From Lachnospiraceae bacterium Zagget2 (GTDB lineage: Bacteria; Bacillota; Clostridia; Lachnospirales; Lachnospiraceae): a stretch of 64,000 nt of DNA. A program made the translations under genes and the position numbers. The stretch is taken from contig MSHD01000015.1 of NCBI GenBank assembly GCA_001941045.1, positions 1-64,000 of the forward strand, in the 5' to 3' direction. Under the pieces are notes generated by a model. The model was not told the DNA's origin and did not search any database. It saw only the letters and a program-made list of their open reading frames with translations. This document shows, one piece after another, positions 1 through 10,018 of the stretch; the first letter of the stretch is position 1; every line of letters starts with the position of its first letter.

Positions 1-14
1 CGCTGAAAGGGAAA

Positions 15-536
15 ATGGGACACAGAGAAGCGGTGATTAATGGGATATTCTTCCATACACAGTTTGAAATGCGCTATGGAAAGAATAAGTATGTTGCTTC
101 GAAGCCTTTCCGCCCATACAAGATCAGTATAAACGGTGACAATACAGGTGTTGTATACCAGGCGGAGCAGAAAACCGGTCTGTTCCAGAGCCGCAGCTTT
201 CACCAGATGGTGAGAAATGGACAAACTTATGACTGCTACGCGGTCGCAATTTCAGGAGAGAGCACGAAGCATCCTGTCTATTGTGGCAGCAGGCAGATTG
301 CTTTAGTCGAATCAGAGCGAGTGATTTGGGACGACCTGTTTCATTTTCGCATTTATGCAAAAGACGAAAGCGACAGTTTGACGGCTCTATTATTTAGCCT
401 GTATATGTATGTAAACGCATGTTACAAACCTGGCGTAAAGGTAACGCAGTCGGTTTCTGCCAATTCGTTTGTTACGAAAGATCCGTTTTTGCTGGACAAG
501 TACAATCCCGATTATAAAAATGGGATAGAAGCATAA
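15..536 (+). CDS. Hypothetical protein, possibly 5'-partial
   Basis: A 173-residue reading frame that I do not recognise. The frame is open to the left edge of the window (from base 3), so the ATG at 15 may be internal and the gene may start outside. The product is soluble-looking, has no signal peptide or membrane segment, and is rich in aromatic residues (motifs such as WDDLFHFRIY and SLYMYVNACY), suggesting a compact beta-rich domain. It stops immediately before a broken nagB-like fragment, so it lies in the remnant-rich region upstream of uvrB and may itself be the 3' part of an accessory gene. No function is proposed. Confidence 0.5.
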   Translation: MGHREAVINGIFFHTQFEMRYGKNKYVASKPFRPYKISINGDNTGVVYQAEQKTGLFQSRSFHQMVRNGQTYDCYAVAISGESTKHPVYCGSRQIALVESERVIWDDLFHFRIYAKDESDSLTALLFSLYMYVNACYKPGVKVTQSVSANSFVTKDPFLLDKYNPDYKNGIEA

Positions 537-716
537 CGGGCAGTTTTTGTAGCTGTGGCAAAAAAAATACTGCTTGTAGTTAAAGGGCGTGATAAGGCAG
601 GAATATTGAAAAGAGCTATTACAGGACCAGTTGCACCAGAGGTGCCGGCATCCATCCTCCAGCTTCACCCGAATGTGACTCTAATAGCGGATAAGGATGC
701 CATGGAATATTTATAA
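537..716 (+). pseudogene. C-terminal fragment of a glucosamine-6-phosphate deaminase-like gene
   Basis: Read in the frame ending at the TAA at 714-716, this stretch encodes a tail with the motifs ITGPVAPEVPAS and LQLHPNVTLIAD. These are typical of the C-terminus of NagB/glucosamine-6-phosphate isomerase family proteins. Only about 55 codons remain and the catalytic N-terminal part is absent. The fragment begins directly after the stop codon of the preceding frame and ends about 17 bases before a uvrB fragment, so both junctions look like recombination scars. It is almost certainly not functional. Family assignment is from the tail motifs only. Confidence 0.6.
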
Positions 717-732
717 AGGTTTAAGGTCGTAT

Positions 733-826
733 TTGCGCACAATAAGATCCTTGTTGTACAGCTCTACGGGGAGTTCAAGGAATTTTTCCCGGAGAATGCG
801 GTGGAGTATTTTGTGTCCTACTACGA
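733..826 (+). pseudogene. uvrB internal 5' fragment, copy 1
   Basis: About 30 codons matching the intact uvrB in this window, covering AHNK through QLYGEF and VEYFVSYY. From 759 to 821 it is essentially identical to the second broken copy at 2201-2488, and it is more distant from the intact gene. Similarity stops at the codons for SYY (bases tcctactacga), the same point where copy 2 breaks. Three residues after AHNK are altered (ILVV for TLAA/TLAE). There is no start codon or upstream part, so it is a remnant. It marks the left border of a segment carrying the MNT/HEPN module. Confidence 0.8.
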
Positions 827-1052
827 AATGATATTTTGGACACAATATATAGAAGTACAATATTTGAAAAACACAATATATTGATGCCATATGAACGGGT
901 TGGCTGTATCCGGACAGCGCGGATTCAGCGTAACGGTGAACAGAATTCGTCGAGAAAATAAAGTCTTCTTTTTCGGTGGATTCTGTAAGTCCTCCATGTT
1001 ATAATATTATTGTTGAAAGCCCCGATAACAGACGCTGCTGAAAAGGGAGTTG

Positions 1053-1112
1053 ATGCTTATGTGCAGTAAAGCGGAGTTACAGAACGTATTGGGTAGAGTC
1101 AGGGAAGGGTGA
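1053..1112 (+). CDS. Possible 19-codon leader or remnant ORF before the MNT gene
   Basis: ATG at 1053 follows AGGGAG with good spacing and encodes 19 residues (MLMCSKAELQNVLGRVREG), ending 4 bases before the nucleotidyltransferase start. A TATAAT box at 1000-1005 sits upstream without a clear -35. The sequence CSKAELQNVLGRV looks like the beginning of a larger nucleotidyltransferase-associated protein. It may be a decayed N-terminus or a translated leader that couples to the MNT gene. Low confidence that it is a real gene. Confidence 0.3.
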   Translation: MLMCSKAELQNVLGRVREG

Positions 1113-1116
1113 TTAC

Positions 1117-1452
1117 ATGACGGTCGAGAAGATAAAGGAAGTCATGCAGGAGTTCGCTGCGGAGGCCAGAAAAGTATATGGCTCAAGGCTGTATGCGGTG
1201 ATACTTTATGGTTCCTGTGCCAGAGGAGATTTTGCAGAAGACAGCGATATAGATGTTATGGTGTTGCTGGACGTTGCGGAGGAAGAGCTTGGAACAGAGC
1301 GCAATCAGATTATAGATATAGCGAACCGTCTGGATTGGGATTATGATGTTGTGCTGGCACCAGTGCTGCAAAACTATAAGACCTACGAACATTATTTGCC
1401 GGTTTCAGTCTTCTATCAGAATATCCAGAAAGAAGGTATCAAGATTGCCTGA
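1117..1452 (+). CDS. MNT-type nucleotidyltransferase, antitoxin of a HEPN/MNT pair
   Basis: Minimal nucleotidyltransferase of 111 residues, the usual size for MntA-like antitoxins. The signature GSCARGDFAEDSDIDVMV near residues 32-49 matches the family motif GSxARG-x-x-S-D-x-D, with the two metal-binding aspartates in SDID and a third acidic position around residue 75 (WDYDVV). In characterised HEPN/MNT systems the MNT enzyme AMPylates and silences the HEPN RNase. The HEPN gene follows and overlaps by 8 bases, as expected for a coupled pair. The pair lies between two uvrB fragments, so it is cargo of the accessory region. Confidence 0.85.
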   Translation: MTVEKIKEVMQEFAAEARKVYGSRLYAVILYGSCARGDFAEDSDIDVMVLLDVAEEELGTERNQIIDIANRLDWDYDVVLAPVLQNYKTYEHYLPVSVFYQNIQKEGIKIA

Positions 1453-1867
1453 GTACACAGAACTACAAAGAGACTATGCAAATTATCGTCTTGAACGGGC
1501 GAAAGAAGATCTGGAAGCGGCGCGGTTGCTGTTTGGGAATAAGAATTATCGGATTGCCAATAATCGGGCGTATTATGCGATATTTCATTCGATGAGGGCT
1601 GTATTGGTATTTGATAATGTGGATTCCAGTAAGCATAGTGGAGTGATCTCAGAGTTTCGGAGAAGATATATCAAGGAAGGCATTTTCCCAGCAGAAATGT
1701 CAAAAATGATCGGTTCCGCATTTATGATCAGAAATGCGTCAGATTATGATGATATGTTTATCGCTGCGATGGCAGATACGCAGGTGCAGATTTCCAATGC
1801 GGAGTTTATTTTGAAGGAAGTGACGAAATATATAGAACAGCTCACGGATATTGAAGCTGGAGGATGA
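1445..1867 (+). CDS. HEPN-domain toxin of a HEPN/MNT pair
   Basis: About 140 residues if translated from the TTG at 1445, which has an AAGAAGG site 8 bases upstream and overlaps the MNT gene; the frame is open further left, but that part is the MNT gene in another frame. It is an all-helical HEPN protein: ERAKEDLEAARLL, then NNRAYYAIFHSMRAVL, then the C-terminal helix with RNASDYDD. The last motif is where the RNase motif R-x4-6-H usually sits; here it reads R-N-A-S-D-Y, as in the common R..DY subgroup of family PF05168. It probably acts as a ribonuclease toxin controlled by the MNT partner; activity is inferred. Confidence 0.8.
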   Translation: MPEYTELQRDYANYRLERAKEDLEAARLLFGNKNYRIANNRAYYAIFHSMRAVLVFDNVDSSKHSGVISEFRRRYIKEGIFPAEMSKMIGSAFMIRNASDYDDMFIAAMADTQVQISNAEFILKEVTKYIEQLTDIEAGG

Positions 1868-1987
1868 TTGGGAACGAAAATTATCCATGTGCAGTGAGGT
1901 AGAGCAGATTTTCTAAGTTACTCATGGGACTTAGATTTCAGACAATACTTATAAGGAGCCTATGGTCGGAAAGCATGGAAAGGGTGC

Positions 1988-2020
1988 GGGGCACAGCAAG
2001 AAGCTGTGTCCCGTTTTCTC
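1988..2020 (+). terminator. Rho-independent terminator after the HEPN/MNT pair
   Basis: Stem GGGGCACAGC (1988-1997), loop AAGAA, and GCTGTGTCCC (2003-2012), with 9 of 10 positions paired, followed by GTTTTCTC. It lies about 120 bases after the HEPN stop. The rest of 1868-2124 has no gene that I can support. Confidence 0.65.
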
Positions 2021-2124
2021 GTTAGGAAGTCAGATTGGCTTTCTCCAGAATATAGTGATTGATTGTAGATAAATATCTATATGGTGGCTAATTATATGAA
2101 AAGGGAACTCATGTTCGATATTCA

Positions 2125-2153
2125 TAGACAAGCCCTGTAAAATCTGTTATAAT
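2125..2153 (+). promoter_or_regulatory. Sigma-A-type promoter before the uvrB fragment
   Basis: TAGACA (2125-2130), a 17-base spacer and a perfect TATAAT (2148-2153), about 48 bases upstream of the GTG of the truncated uvrB copy. It is probably the original uvrB promoter. No equally good promoter is visible in the 49 bases between abiEii and the intact uvrB. Confidence 0.65.
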
Positions 2154-2200
2154 ATCCGCGTCCGAAAAGGAGTGTGATTATAAATTTCCGAGGTGATTTT

Positions 2201-2488
2201 GTGCAGACTGAACAAAAACCTTTCATCCTCCACAGCGAGTACCAGCCCACCGGCGACCAGCCTCAGGCCATCGCCGATCTGGTCAAAGGATTCAAAGAAG
2301 GCAATCAGTTCCAGACTTTATTAGGCGTTACCGGCTCTGGAAAGACCTTCACGATGGCCAATGTCATTCAGGCGCTCAACCGGCCGACCTTGGTGATTGC
2401 GCACAATAAGACCCTCGCTGAACAGCTCTACGGGGAGTTCAAGGAATTTTTCCCGGAGAATGCGGTGGAGTATTTTGTGTCCTACTAA
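2201..2488 (+). pseudogene. uvrB 5' fragment, copy 2 (95 codons then stop)
   Basis: The first 95 codons of uvrB, from a GTG start with GAGGTGAT upstream, through the Walker A motif [10 protein letters not shown] to VEYFVSY, where an immediate TAA closes the frame. Against the intact uvrB here it differs by only about six residues but by many synonymous third positions, so it is a diverged homologue and not a recent duplication. It breaks at the same VSYY codons as copy 1. The helicase core and UvrA-binding regions are missing, so it cannot function in repair. Confidence 0.85.
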
Positions 2489-2662
2489 GAGACTGCTTTC
2501 CAGATGGGCGTATTTAGTAATGAATAGTGCTATTTGATCTATATTTTGTGGATTAGATAGGGAAACAGGGGAGAAATAACACTACACGGATTTCACAACA
2601 CAGGTGACCTACATTCGTAATAAGGATTTGTTGGTAGATTTGTTCTTACACGGCGCTTGAGG

Positions 2663-2813
2663 AAAGAAAAGCTATGTTTGGGGAGGCAAAAGCTACGTTT
2701 CAGTAAAGAAAAGCTATGTTTGGGGAGGCAAAAGCTACGTTTCAGTAAAGAAAAGCTATGTTTGAGGAGGCAAAAGCTACGTTTCAGTAAAGAAAACCTA
2801 TGTTTGAGGCAGG
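2663..2813 (+). repeat. 42-bp tandem repeat, about 3.6 copies, built of 21-bp half units
   Basis: Units at 2663-2704, 2705-2746, 2747-2788 and a partial one to about 2813. Each unit holds two related halves, one containing AAAAGCTATGTTTG and one containing AAAAGCTACGTTTC, so the motif AAAAGCTAYGTTT recurs about every 21 bases, two helical turns. The array is open in several frames on both strands, but no start and codon pattern is convincing, so I treat it as non-coding. It sits between the second uvrB fragment and the abiE promoter. The remaining bases of 2489-2973 show no gene. Confidence 0.8.
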
Positions 2814-2873
2814 AAAGATTATCTTGTACGAGAATCGACACAGTTGAAAATCCCATAATAATCCATTAATTGC

Positions 2874-2902
2874 TTGAAATTTGCATTAGAATATCGTACT
2901 AT
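2874..2902 (+). promoter_or_regulatory. Probable promoter of the abiE operon
   Basis: TTGAAA (2874-2879), a 17-base spacer and TACTAT (2897-2902), about 70 bases before the abiEi start. A small hairpin, CTCCC-AAAA-GGG followed by CTTTTCT (about 2928-2947), lies in the leader and could attenuate or mark the regulator binding region; AbiEi proteins are known to bind their own promoters. Confidence 0.5.
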
Positions 2903-2973
2903 GGTTCATATTTAGAGCAAATTAGCTCCCAAAAGGGCTTTTCTGTACATATTATAAACTACGAGGTGATAAT

Positions 2974-3720
2974 GTGAACTTATATTATGAACTTCTCGGA
3001 TATCCTGTTTTTACAGTGGAGGATGTGACGCGGTATTATGATAATGTAAACAGTGCGCGGTCTGCGCTGAAGCGGCTGGTGGCACAGGATTTGGTGGTTA
3101 GAATCAGGAATAATCTTTATACCTGTATCAGCGGGGAGACGGGGGCTCCGGTTGCAAACCGTTACCAGGTTGCCTGTGCGGTAACTAATACGGCATATAT
3201 TTCACATCATACGGCAATCGAATATCATGGACTTTCGGATCAGATTTATTATGAGGTCTATGTGTCATCAGAAACCCGCTTCAGAGAATTCGAATTTGAT
3301 GGATATGTGTACAGATATATTCCGTCCAGAATCCAGAACGGTGTTGTGAGAGTCACGTATAGCGGCGGCGTCAGGGTGACGAATATGGAGCGGACTTTGG
3401 TGGACAGCACAAACGAAATGGATCGCATATCCGGGATGGAGGAAGTAATTTCATTTATCCGCTCAGTCCGAAGCATTGATGAAAGGAAGTTGCGTCAATA
3501 TTTAACCGATTATGGAAGCCAGTTCCTCTTTCAGAAAATTGGATATATGCTTGAAACTTTTGGAAATATGGAGCTTCAGGATGATTTTTACGAGTTCTGT
3601 CAAAAAAATATAAAAAAAAGCAAACGGTATTTGTCGAAAGATGTGAGGCATGGTGTTTATAATCGCAAGTGGAAGTTGGTAGTTCCGGATGCTGTTGCGT
3701 ACTCGAAAAATGGAGAGTAA
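2974..3720 (+). CDS. AbiEi-type antitoxin / transcriptional repressor
   Basis: A 248-residue protein of the type IV toxin-antitoxin AbiEi family. The N-terminal about 60 residues form a winged helix (FTVEDVTRYY, then SARSALKRLVAQDLV and RNNLYTC). The AbiEi C-terminal domain follows (AYISHHTAIEYHGL near residue 72, and VRVTNMERTLVDS near 132, which is the family hallmark). GTG at 2974 is chosen because GAGGTGAT lies directly upstream; an ATG two bases earlier stops at once. In characterised systems the protein represses its operon and counteracts AbiEii. It lies 5 bases upstream of abiEii. Confidence 0.85.
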   Translation: MNLYYELLGYPVFTVEDVTRYYDNVNSARSALKRLVAQDLVVRIRNNLYTCISGETGAPVANRYQVACAVTNTAYISHHTAIEYHGLSDQIYYEVYVSSETRFREFEFDGYVYRYIPSRIQNGVVRVTYSGGVRVTNMERTLVDSTNEMDRISGMEEVISFIRSVRSIDERKLRQYLTDYGSQFLFQKIGYMLETFGNMELQDDFYEFCQKNIKKSKRYLSKDVRHGVYNRKWKLVVPDAVAYSKNGE

Positions 3721-3725
3721 GGTGC

Positions 3726-4670
3726 ATGATTGAATATAACAGAGCAGAGCTTGCAAAAGAAGCCAGAAGACTTGGGTTTGTAAGAGATACATTTGAAAAA
3801 GCATTGCGCCTGAAAGAAATTCTGAAATTTTTCAACAACCAGGAATTTCTGGCAGAACATCTTGTATTGAAGGGCGGGACAGCAATCAATTCTGTTATCT
3901 TCAATTTGCCAAGGTTGTCAGTCGATATTGATATGGATTATGTGCCAAATGGAACAAGGCGCGAGATGGAAGCATCCAGAAAGAGGATTGCGGAGATTAT
4001 CAGGGAATATATGGAGTCTGAGGGATATTTTCTCTCGCCTGCTTCCCGGTTCAGTTTCAGCCTTGATGCATTTTTATACAAGTATCAGAATTCCGTGGGA
4101 AACAGAGACATTATCAAGATAGAGTTGAATTATTCCCTTAGAGCTCATCTTTTTGACTCAGTTCGTTTGCCGATGCTCACTGATGTTTTTGATGATAGTT
4201 TTCTGATCCATACTGTCGCGCCGATGGAAATATTTGCAGCGAAGGCAAATGCTCTGCTCAGCAGGGCAGCAGCGAGAGATTTGTATGACTTTGATAATAT
4301 GGTCAGGTATGACCTGTTTGACGAAAGCGAAAGGACCCTGTTTCGTAAAAGCATTATCTTCTACAACACAATCTCACAGGAGAAAGTGAATCTGTCGTTT
4401 GACACATCTGCAATTGACAGTTTGAGTTTTACAAAGATAAAAAGAGATTTATTCCCTGTTCTGAGAAACAAAGAATGTTTTGATCTGGAAGGGAAGAAGA
4501 CGCGCGCGAAAGAATACATTGCGGAACTTATGAAAATATCAGCAAAGGAACGAGAGTATATGGAGGCATTTGCAGAGAAAGAATATATGCCGGAATTGTT
4601 ATTTGAAGATCAGAATGTAGTAGAACGCATCAGGGAGCATCCGATGGCATTATGGAAATGCAGAAAATAA
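3726..4670 (+). CDS. AbiEii-type nucleotidyltransferase toxin
   Basis: 314 residues from the ATG at 3726 (AAGGTGC upstream). The signature VLKGGTAINSVIF then RLSVDIDMDY (around residues 45-75) matches the AbiEii/AbiGii nucleotidyltransferase family: the GGT loop, the conserved Arg-Ser and the D-x-D metal ligands. Family members transfer nucleotides to RNA and stall growth after phage infection. The gene pairs with abiEi directly upstream, completing a bicistronic type IV toxin-antitoxin or abortive infection module. It ends 49 bases before the intact uvrB, so the module sits exactly between a broken and an intact uvrB 5' end. Confidence 0.88.
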   Translation: MIEYNRAELAKEARRLGFVRDTFEKALRLKEILKFFNNQEFLAEHLVLKGGTAINSVIFNLPRLSVDIDMDYVPNGTRREMEASRKRIAEIIREYMESEGYFLSPASRFSFSLDAFLYKYQNSVGNRDIIKIELNYSLRAHLFDSVRLPMLTDVFDDSFLIHTVAPMEIFAAKANALLSRAAARDLYDFDNMVRYDLFDESERTLFRKSIIFYNTISQEKVNLSFDTSAIDSLSFTKIKRDLFPVLRNKECFDLEGKKTRAKEYIAELMKISAKEREYMEAFAEKEYMPELLFEDQNVVERIREHPMALWKCRK

Positions 4671-4719
4671 GTAAATCCTGAGACAGATTTTCAAAGATAA
4701 GACTTTCGAGGTGATTTTT

Positions 4720-6717
4720 GTGCATACAGAACAAAAACCTTTTATCCTTCACAGTGAATACCAGCCCACCGGCGATCAACCCCAGGCTATCGCCGACCTG
4801 GTCGACGGCTTCCAGAAAGGCAATCAATTCCAGACTTTGCTGGGCGTCACCGGTTCCGGCAAGACCTTTACGATGGCCAATGTGATTCAGGCGCTGAACC
4901 GGCCGACTTTGGTGATTGCGCACAATAAGACCCTCGCTGCACAGCTCTACGGGGAGTTCAGGGAATTTTTCCCTGAGAACGCGGTGGAGTATTTTGTGTC
5001 CTACTACGACTATTATCAGCCCGAGGCCTACGTCCCTTCCAGTGACACCTACATCGCGAAGGATTCGGCGATCAACGACGAGATTGATAAGCTGCGTTTG
5101 TCGGCGACGATGTCGCTGGTCGAGCGGCGCGATGTGGTGGTTGTGGCATCGGTGTCCTGCATCTATGGTCTGGGCGAGCCGGAGAATTTCGAGAAGATGG
5201 CGGTCTCGCTGCGGCCGGGCATGGAGGTTGACCGGGACGAGCTGCTGCGCAGACTGATCGATATCCAGTATGACCGGAATGAGATGGACTTCAAGCGAGG
5301 CACCTTCCGGGTGCGCGGTGACGTGGTCGAGATCTTTCCGGCCAATGAGAGCGAGCACGCCATCCGGGTGGAATTTTTCGGGGACGAGATCGACCGTATC
5401 GTCGAGATCGACGTGCTGACCGGAGAGGTGCGGCGCGAGATGCTGCACGTCGCCATTTTCCCGGCATCGCACTATGTCGTTCCGCCGGGAAAGATTCAGG
5501 AAGCGGTGAAGAAGATTGAGGAGGAGCTCGAGGAGCGCATTCGCTATTTCAAGAGTGAGGACAAGCTTCTGGAGGCGCAGCGGATTGAAGAGCGGACGAA
5601 TTTCGATATTGAGATGCTGAAAGAGACGGGGTTCTGCTCGGGCATTGAGAACTATTCGCGGCATCTGGCGGGGCTGCCCGCGGGCGTACCGCCGCATACA
5701 CTGATGGACTATTTCCACGACGATTATCTGATTATCATCGACGAGTCTCATAAGACGATTCCACAGATCCGCGCGATGTACTTCGGCGATCAGAACCGAA
5801 AGACGACGCTCGTGGACTATGGTTTCCGCCTGCCCTCCGCGAAGGACAACCGCCCCTTGAGCTTTGAAGAATTTGAGAGTAAAATTGACCAGATGCTGTT
5901 TGTCTCGGCTACGCCCGGGGAATACGAGGCGGAACATGAGCTGCTGCGGACTGAGCAGATCATACGGCCTACCGGCCTGCTCGACCCGGAGGTGTCCGTG
6001 CGCCCGGTGGAGGGGCAGATCGACGACTTGATTGGAGAGATCAATAAAGAGGTGGCCGGCCATCACAAGGTGCTGATCACGACGCTGACCAAACGGATGG
6101 CGGAGGATCTGACCGCCTATATGAAGGAGGTCGGTATCCGCGTCCGCTATTTACATTCGGATGTCGACACGCTCGAGCGCGCGGAGATTATCCGCGACAT
6201 GCGGATGGACGTCTTCGATGTGCTCGTCGGCATCAACCTGCTGCGCGAGGGCCTGGATATTCCGGAGGTCACGCTGGTGGCGATTCTCGACGCGGACAAG
6301 GAGGGCTTCCTGCGCTCCGAGGTTTCGCTGGTGCAGACGATCGGCCGCGCCGCGCGCAACAGCGAGGGACATGTGATCATGTACGCGGACATTATGACGG
6401 ATTCCATGCGCCGTGCGATCGAGGAGACGAACCGCCGCCGGGAGATTCAGCAGGCCTACAATGAGGAGCACGGCATCACGCCGCAGACGATCCAGAAGGC
6501 GGTCCGCGACCTGATCAGCATTTCCAAAGAGGTGGACCAGAAGGATCTGCGCTTTGAGAAGGATCCGGAGTCGATGAGCAGGGAGGAGCTCGAGAAGCTG
6601 ATCGGCCAGATTCAGAAGAAGATGAAGAAGGCCGCCGCGGAGCTGGATTTCGAGACCGCTGCGACGCTGCGCGATCAGATGATTGAACTGAAAAAACAGA
6701 TGAACGGTCTGGAATGA
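4720..6717 (+). CDS. uvrB: Excinuclease ABC subunit B
   Basis: 665 residues, full length for UvrB, the damage-verifying helicase-like subunit of nucleotide excision repair. The Walker A motif [10 protein letters not shown] lies near residue 45, the beta-hairpin region [12 protein letters not shown] near 92-103, DESH near 340, and the helicase motif [17 protein letters not shown] near 536. The C-terminal UVR domain ([14 protein letters not shown]) contacts UvrC and UvrA. GTG at 4720 is preferred over GTG at 4711 because GAGGTGA overlaps the latter. The first 95 codons look less GC-rich than the rest, consistent with a replaced 5' end. uvrA follows after 13 bases. Confidence 0.97.
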   Translation: MHTEQKPFILHSEYQPTGDQPQAIADLVDGFQKGNQFQTLLGVTGSGKTFTMANVIQALNRPTLVIAHNKTLAAQLYGEFREFFPENAVEYFVSYYDYYQPEAYVPSSDTYIAKDSAINDEIDKLRLSATMSLVERRDVVVVASVSCIYGLGEPENFEKMAVSLRPGMEVDRDELLRRLIDIQYDRNEMDFKRGTFRVRGDVVEIFPANESEHAIRVEFFGDEIDRIVEIDVLTGEVRREMLHVAIFPASHYVVPPGKIQEAVKKIEEELEERIRYFKSEDKLLEAQRIEERTNFDIEMLKETGFCSGIENYSRHLAGLPAGVPPHTLMDYFHDDYLIIIDESHKTIPQIRAMYFGDQNRKTTLVDYGFRLPSAKDNRPLSFEEFESKIDQMLFVSATPGEYEAEHELLRTEQIIRPTGLLDPEVSVRPVEGQIDDLIGEINKEVAGHHKVLITTLTKRMAEDLTAYMKEVGIRVRYLHSDVDTLERAEIIRDMRMDVFDVLVGINLLREGLDIPEVTLVAILDADKEGFLRSEVSLVQTIGRAARNSEGHVIMYADIMTDSMRRAIEETNRRREIQQAYNEEHGITPQTIQKAVRDLISISKEVDQKDLRFEKDPESMSREELEKLIGQIQKKMKKAAAELDFETAATLRDQMIELKKQMNGLE

Positions 6718-6730
6718 GAGAGGGAAAAGT

Positions 6731-9562
<2,832 letters not shown>

Positions 9563-9611
9563 GACACGTGGCCCCGGCCGCATGGCCCGGCGGTACATCT
9601 GTAAGCGGACT

Positions 9612-9901
9612 CGCTCTCGCTCAGTGTGAGACGCAGCGGTACTAAGCTCCCCCTTCGCCTTTTCGGCTCGGGCTCGCTAAGTGCCGGCGTCTCCCAATGG
9701 TCCGCCTACAGAAATACAGCCGGACCACGCTGGAGTATCACCTGCCACAGTGTAGCCCACCTTGGGATGGTATCCATATATGGACCATTGGAAAAGCGTC
9801 GGCACTTAACGAAGTCAAGCCGTCAGGCGCAGACTGAGTTTAGTACCGCTACGCTTTTCCCTGAGCGGGAGCGTGTCCGAATATGGATACCATCCCAAGG
9901 C
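9612..9901. repeat. Large imperfect inverted repeat between uvrA and murB
   Basis: The 456-base gap 9563-10018 holds no convincing gene. Two roughly 90-base arms, 9612-9703 and 9782-9873, are imperfect reverse complements; shared blocks include AGCGGTACTAA, AAGTGCCG and CCAATGGTCC with their complements. A second pair is nested across them: CCTTGGGATGGTATCCATA (about 9760-9778) and TATGGATACCATCCCAAGG (9882-9900). The element can fold as a long hairpin and may be a non-autonomous mobile repeat or a structured RNA. There is no transposase and I see no obvious target-site duplication. Confidence 0.65.
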
Positions 9902-10018
9902 GGGCGCCCGGGAAGCCAGAGCGTTCGGGAAGCCGAGGCGCTCATAGCCATGCGCCCCTCGACAAATCCCCGTTTCTGTTGTATGATGGGGAAAATAAAG
10001 CAACCATGGAGGACGACG

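Noticed and set aside
891-1007. 38-codon ORF before the MNT module
   Set aside because: No good ribosome binding site, no recognisable domain, and it overlaps the TATAAT box; likely chance.
2663-2813. CRISPR array
   Set aside because: The units abut with no unique spacers and no cas genes are present.
2593-2856. Open frames across the 42-bp repeats with repeated LLKRSFC / KLCLGR peptides
   Set aside because: The peptides arise because 42 is a multiple of 3; frames are open on both strands and lack good starts. Treated as a DNA repeat.
4630-6066. 478-residue antisense frame over uvrB, and similar antisense frames over uvrA and nadE
   Set aside because: No start signal or known motifs, and the opposite strand carries fully conserved genes.
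9563-10018. N-terminal extension of murB through the inverted repeat
   Set aside because: The extended frame has low-complexity sequence with no similarity to MurB, and the ATG at 10019 has an ideal GGAGG.
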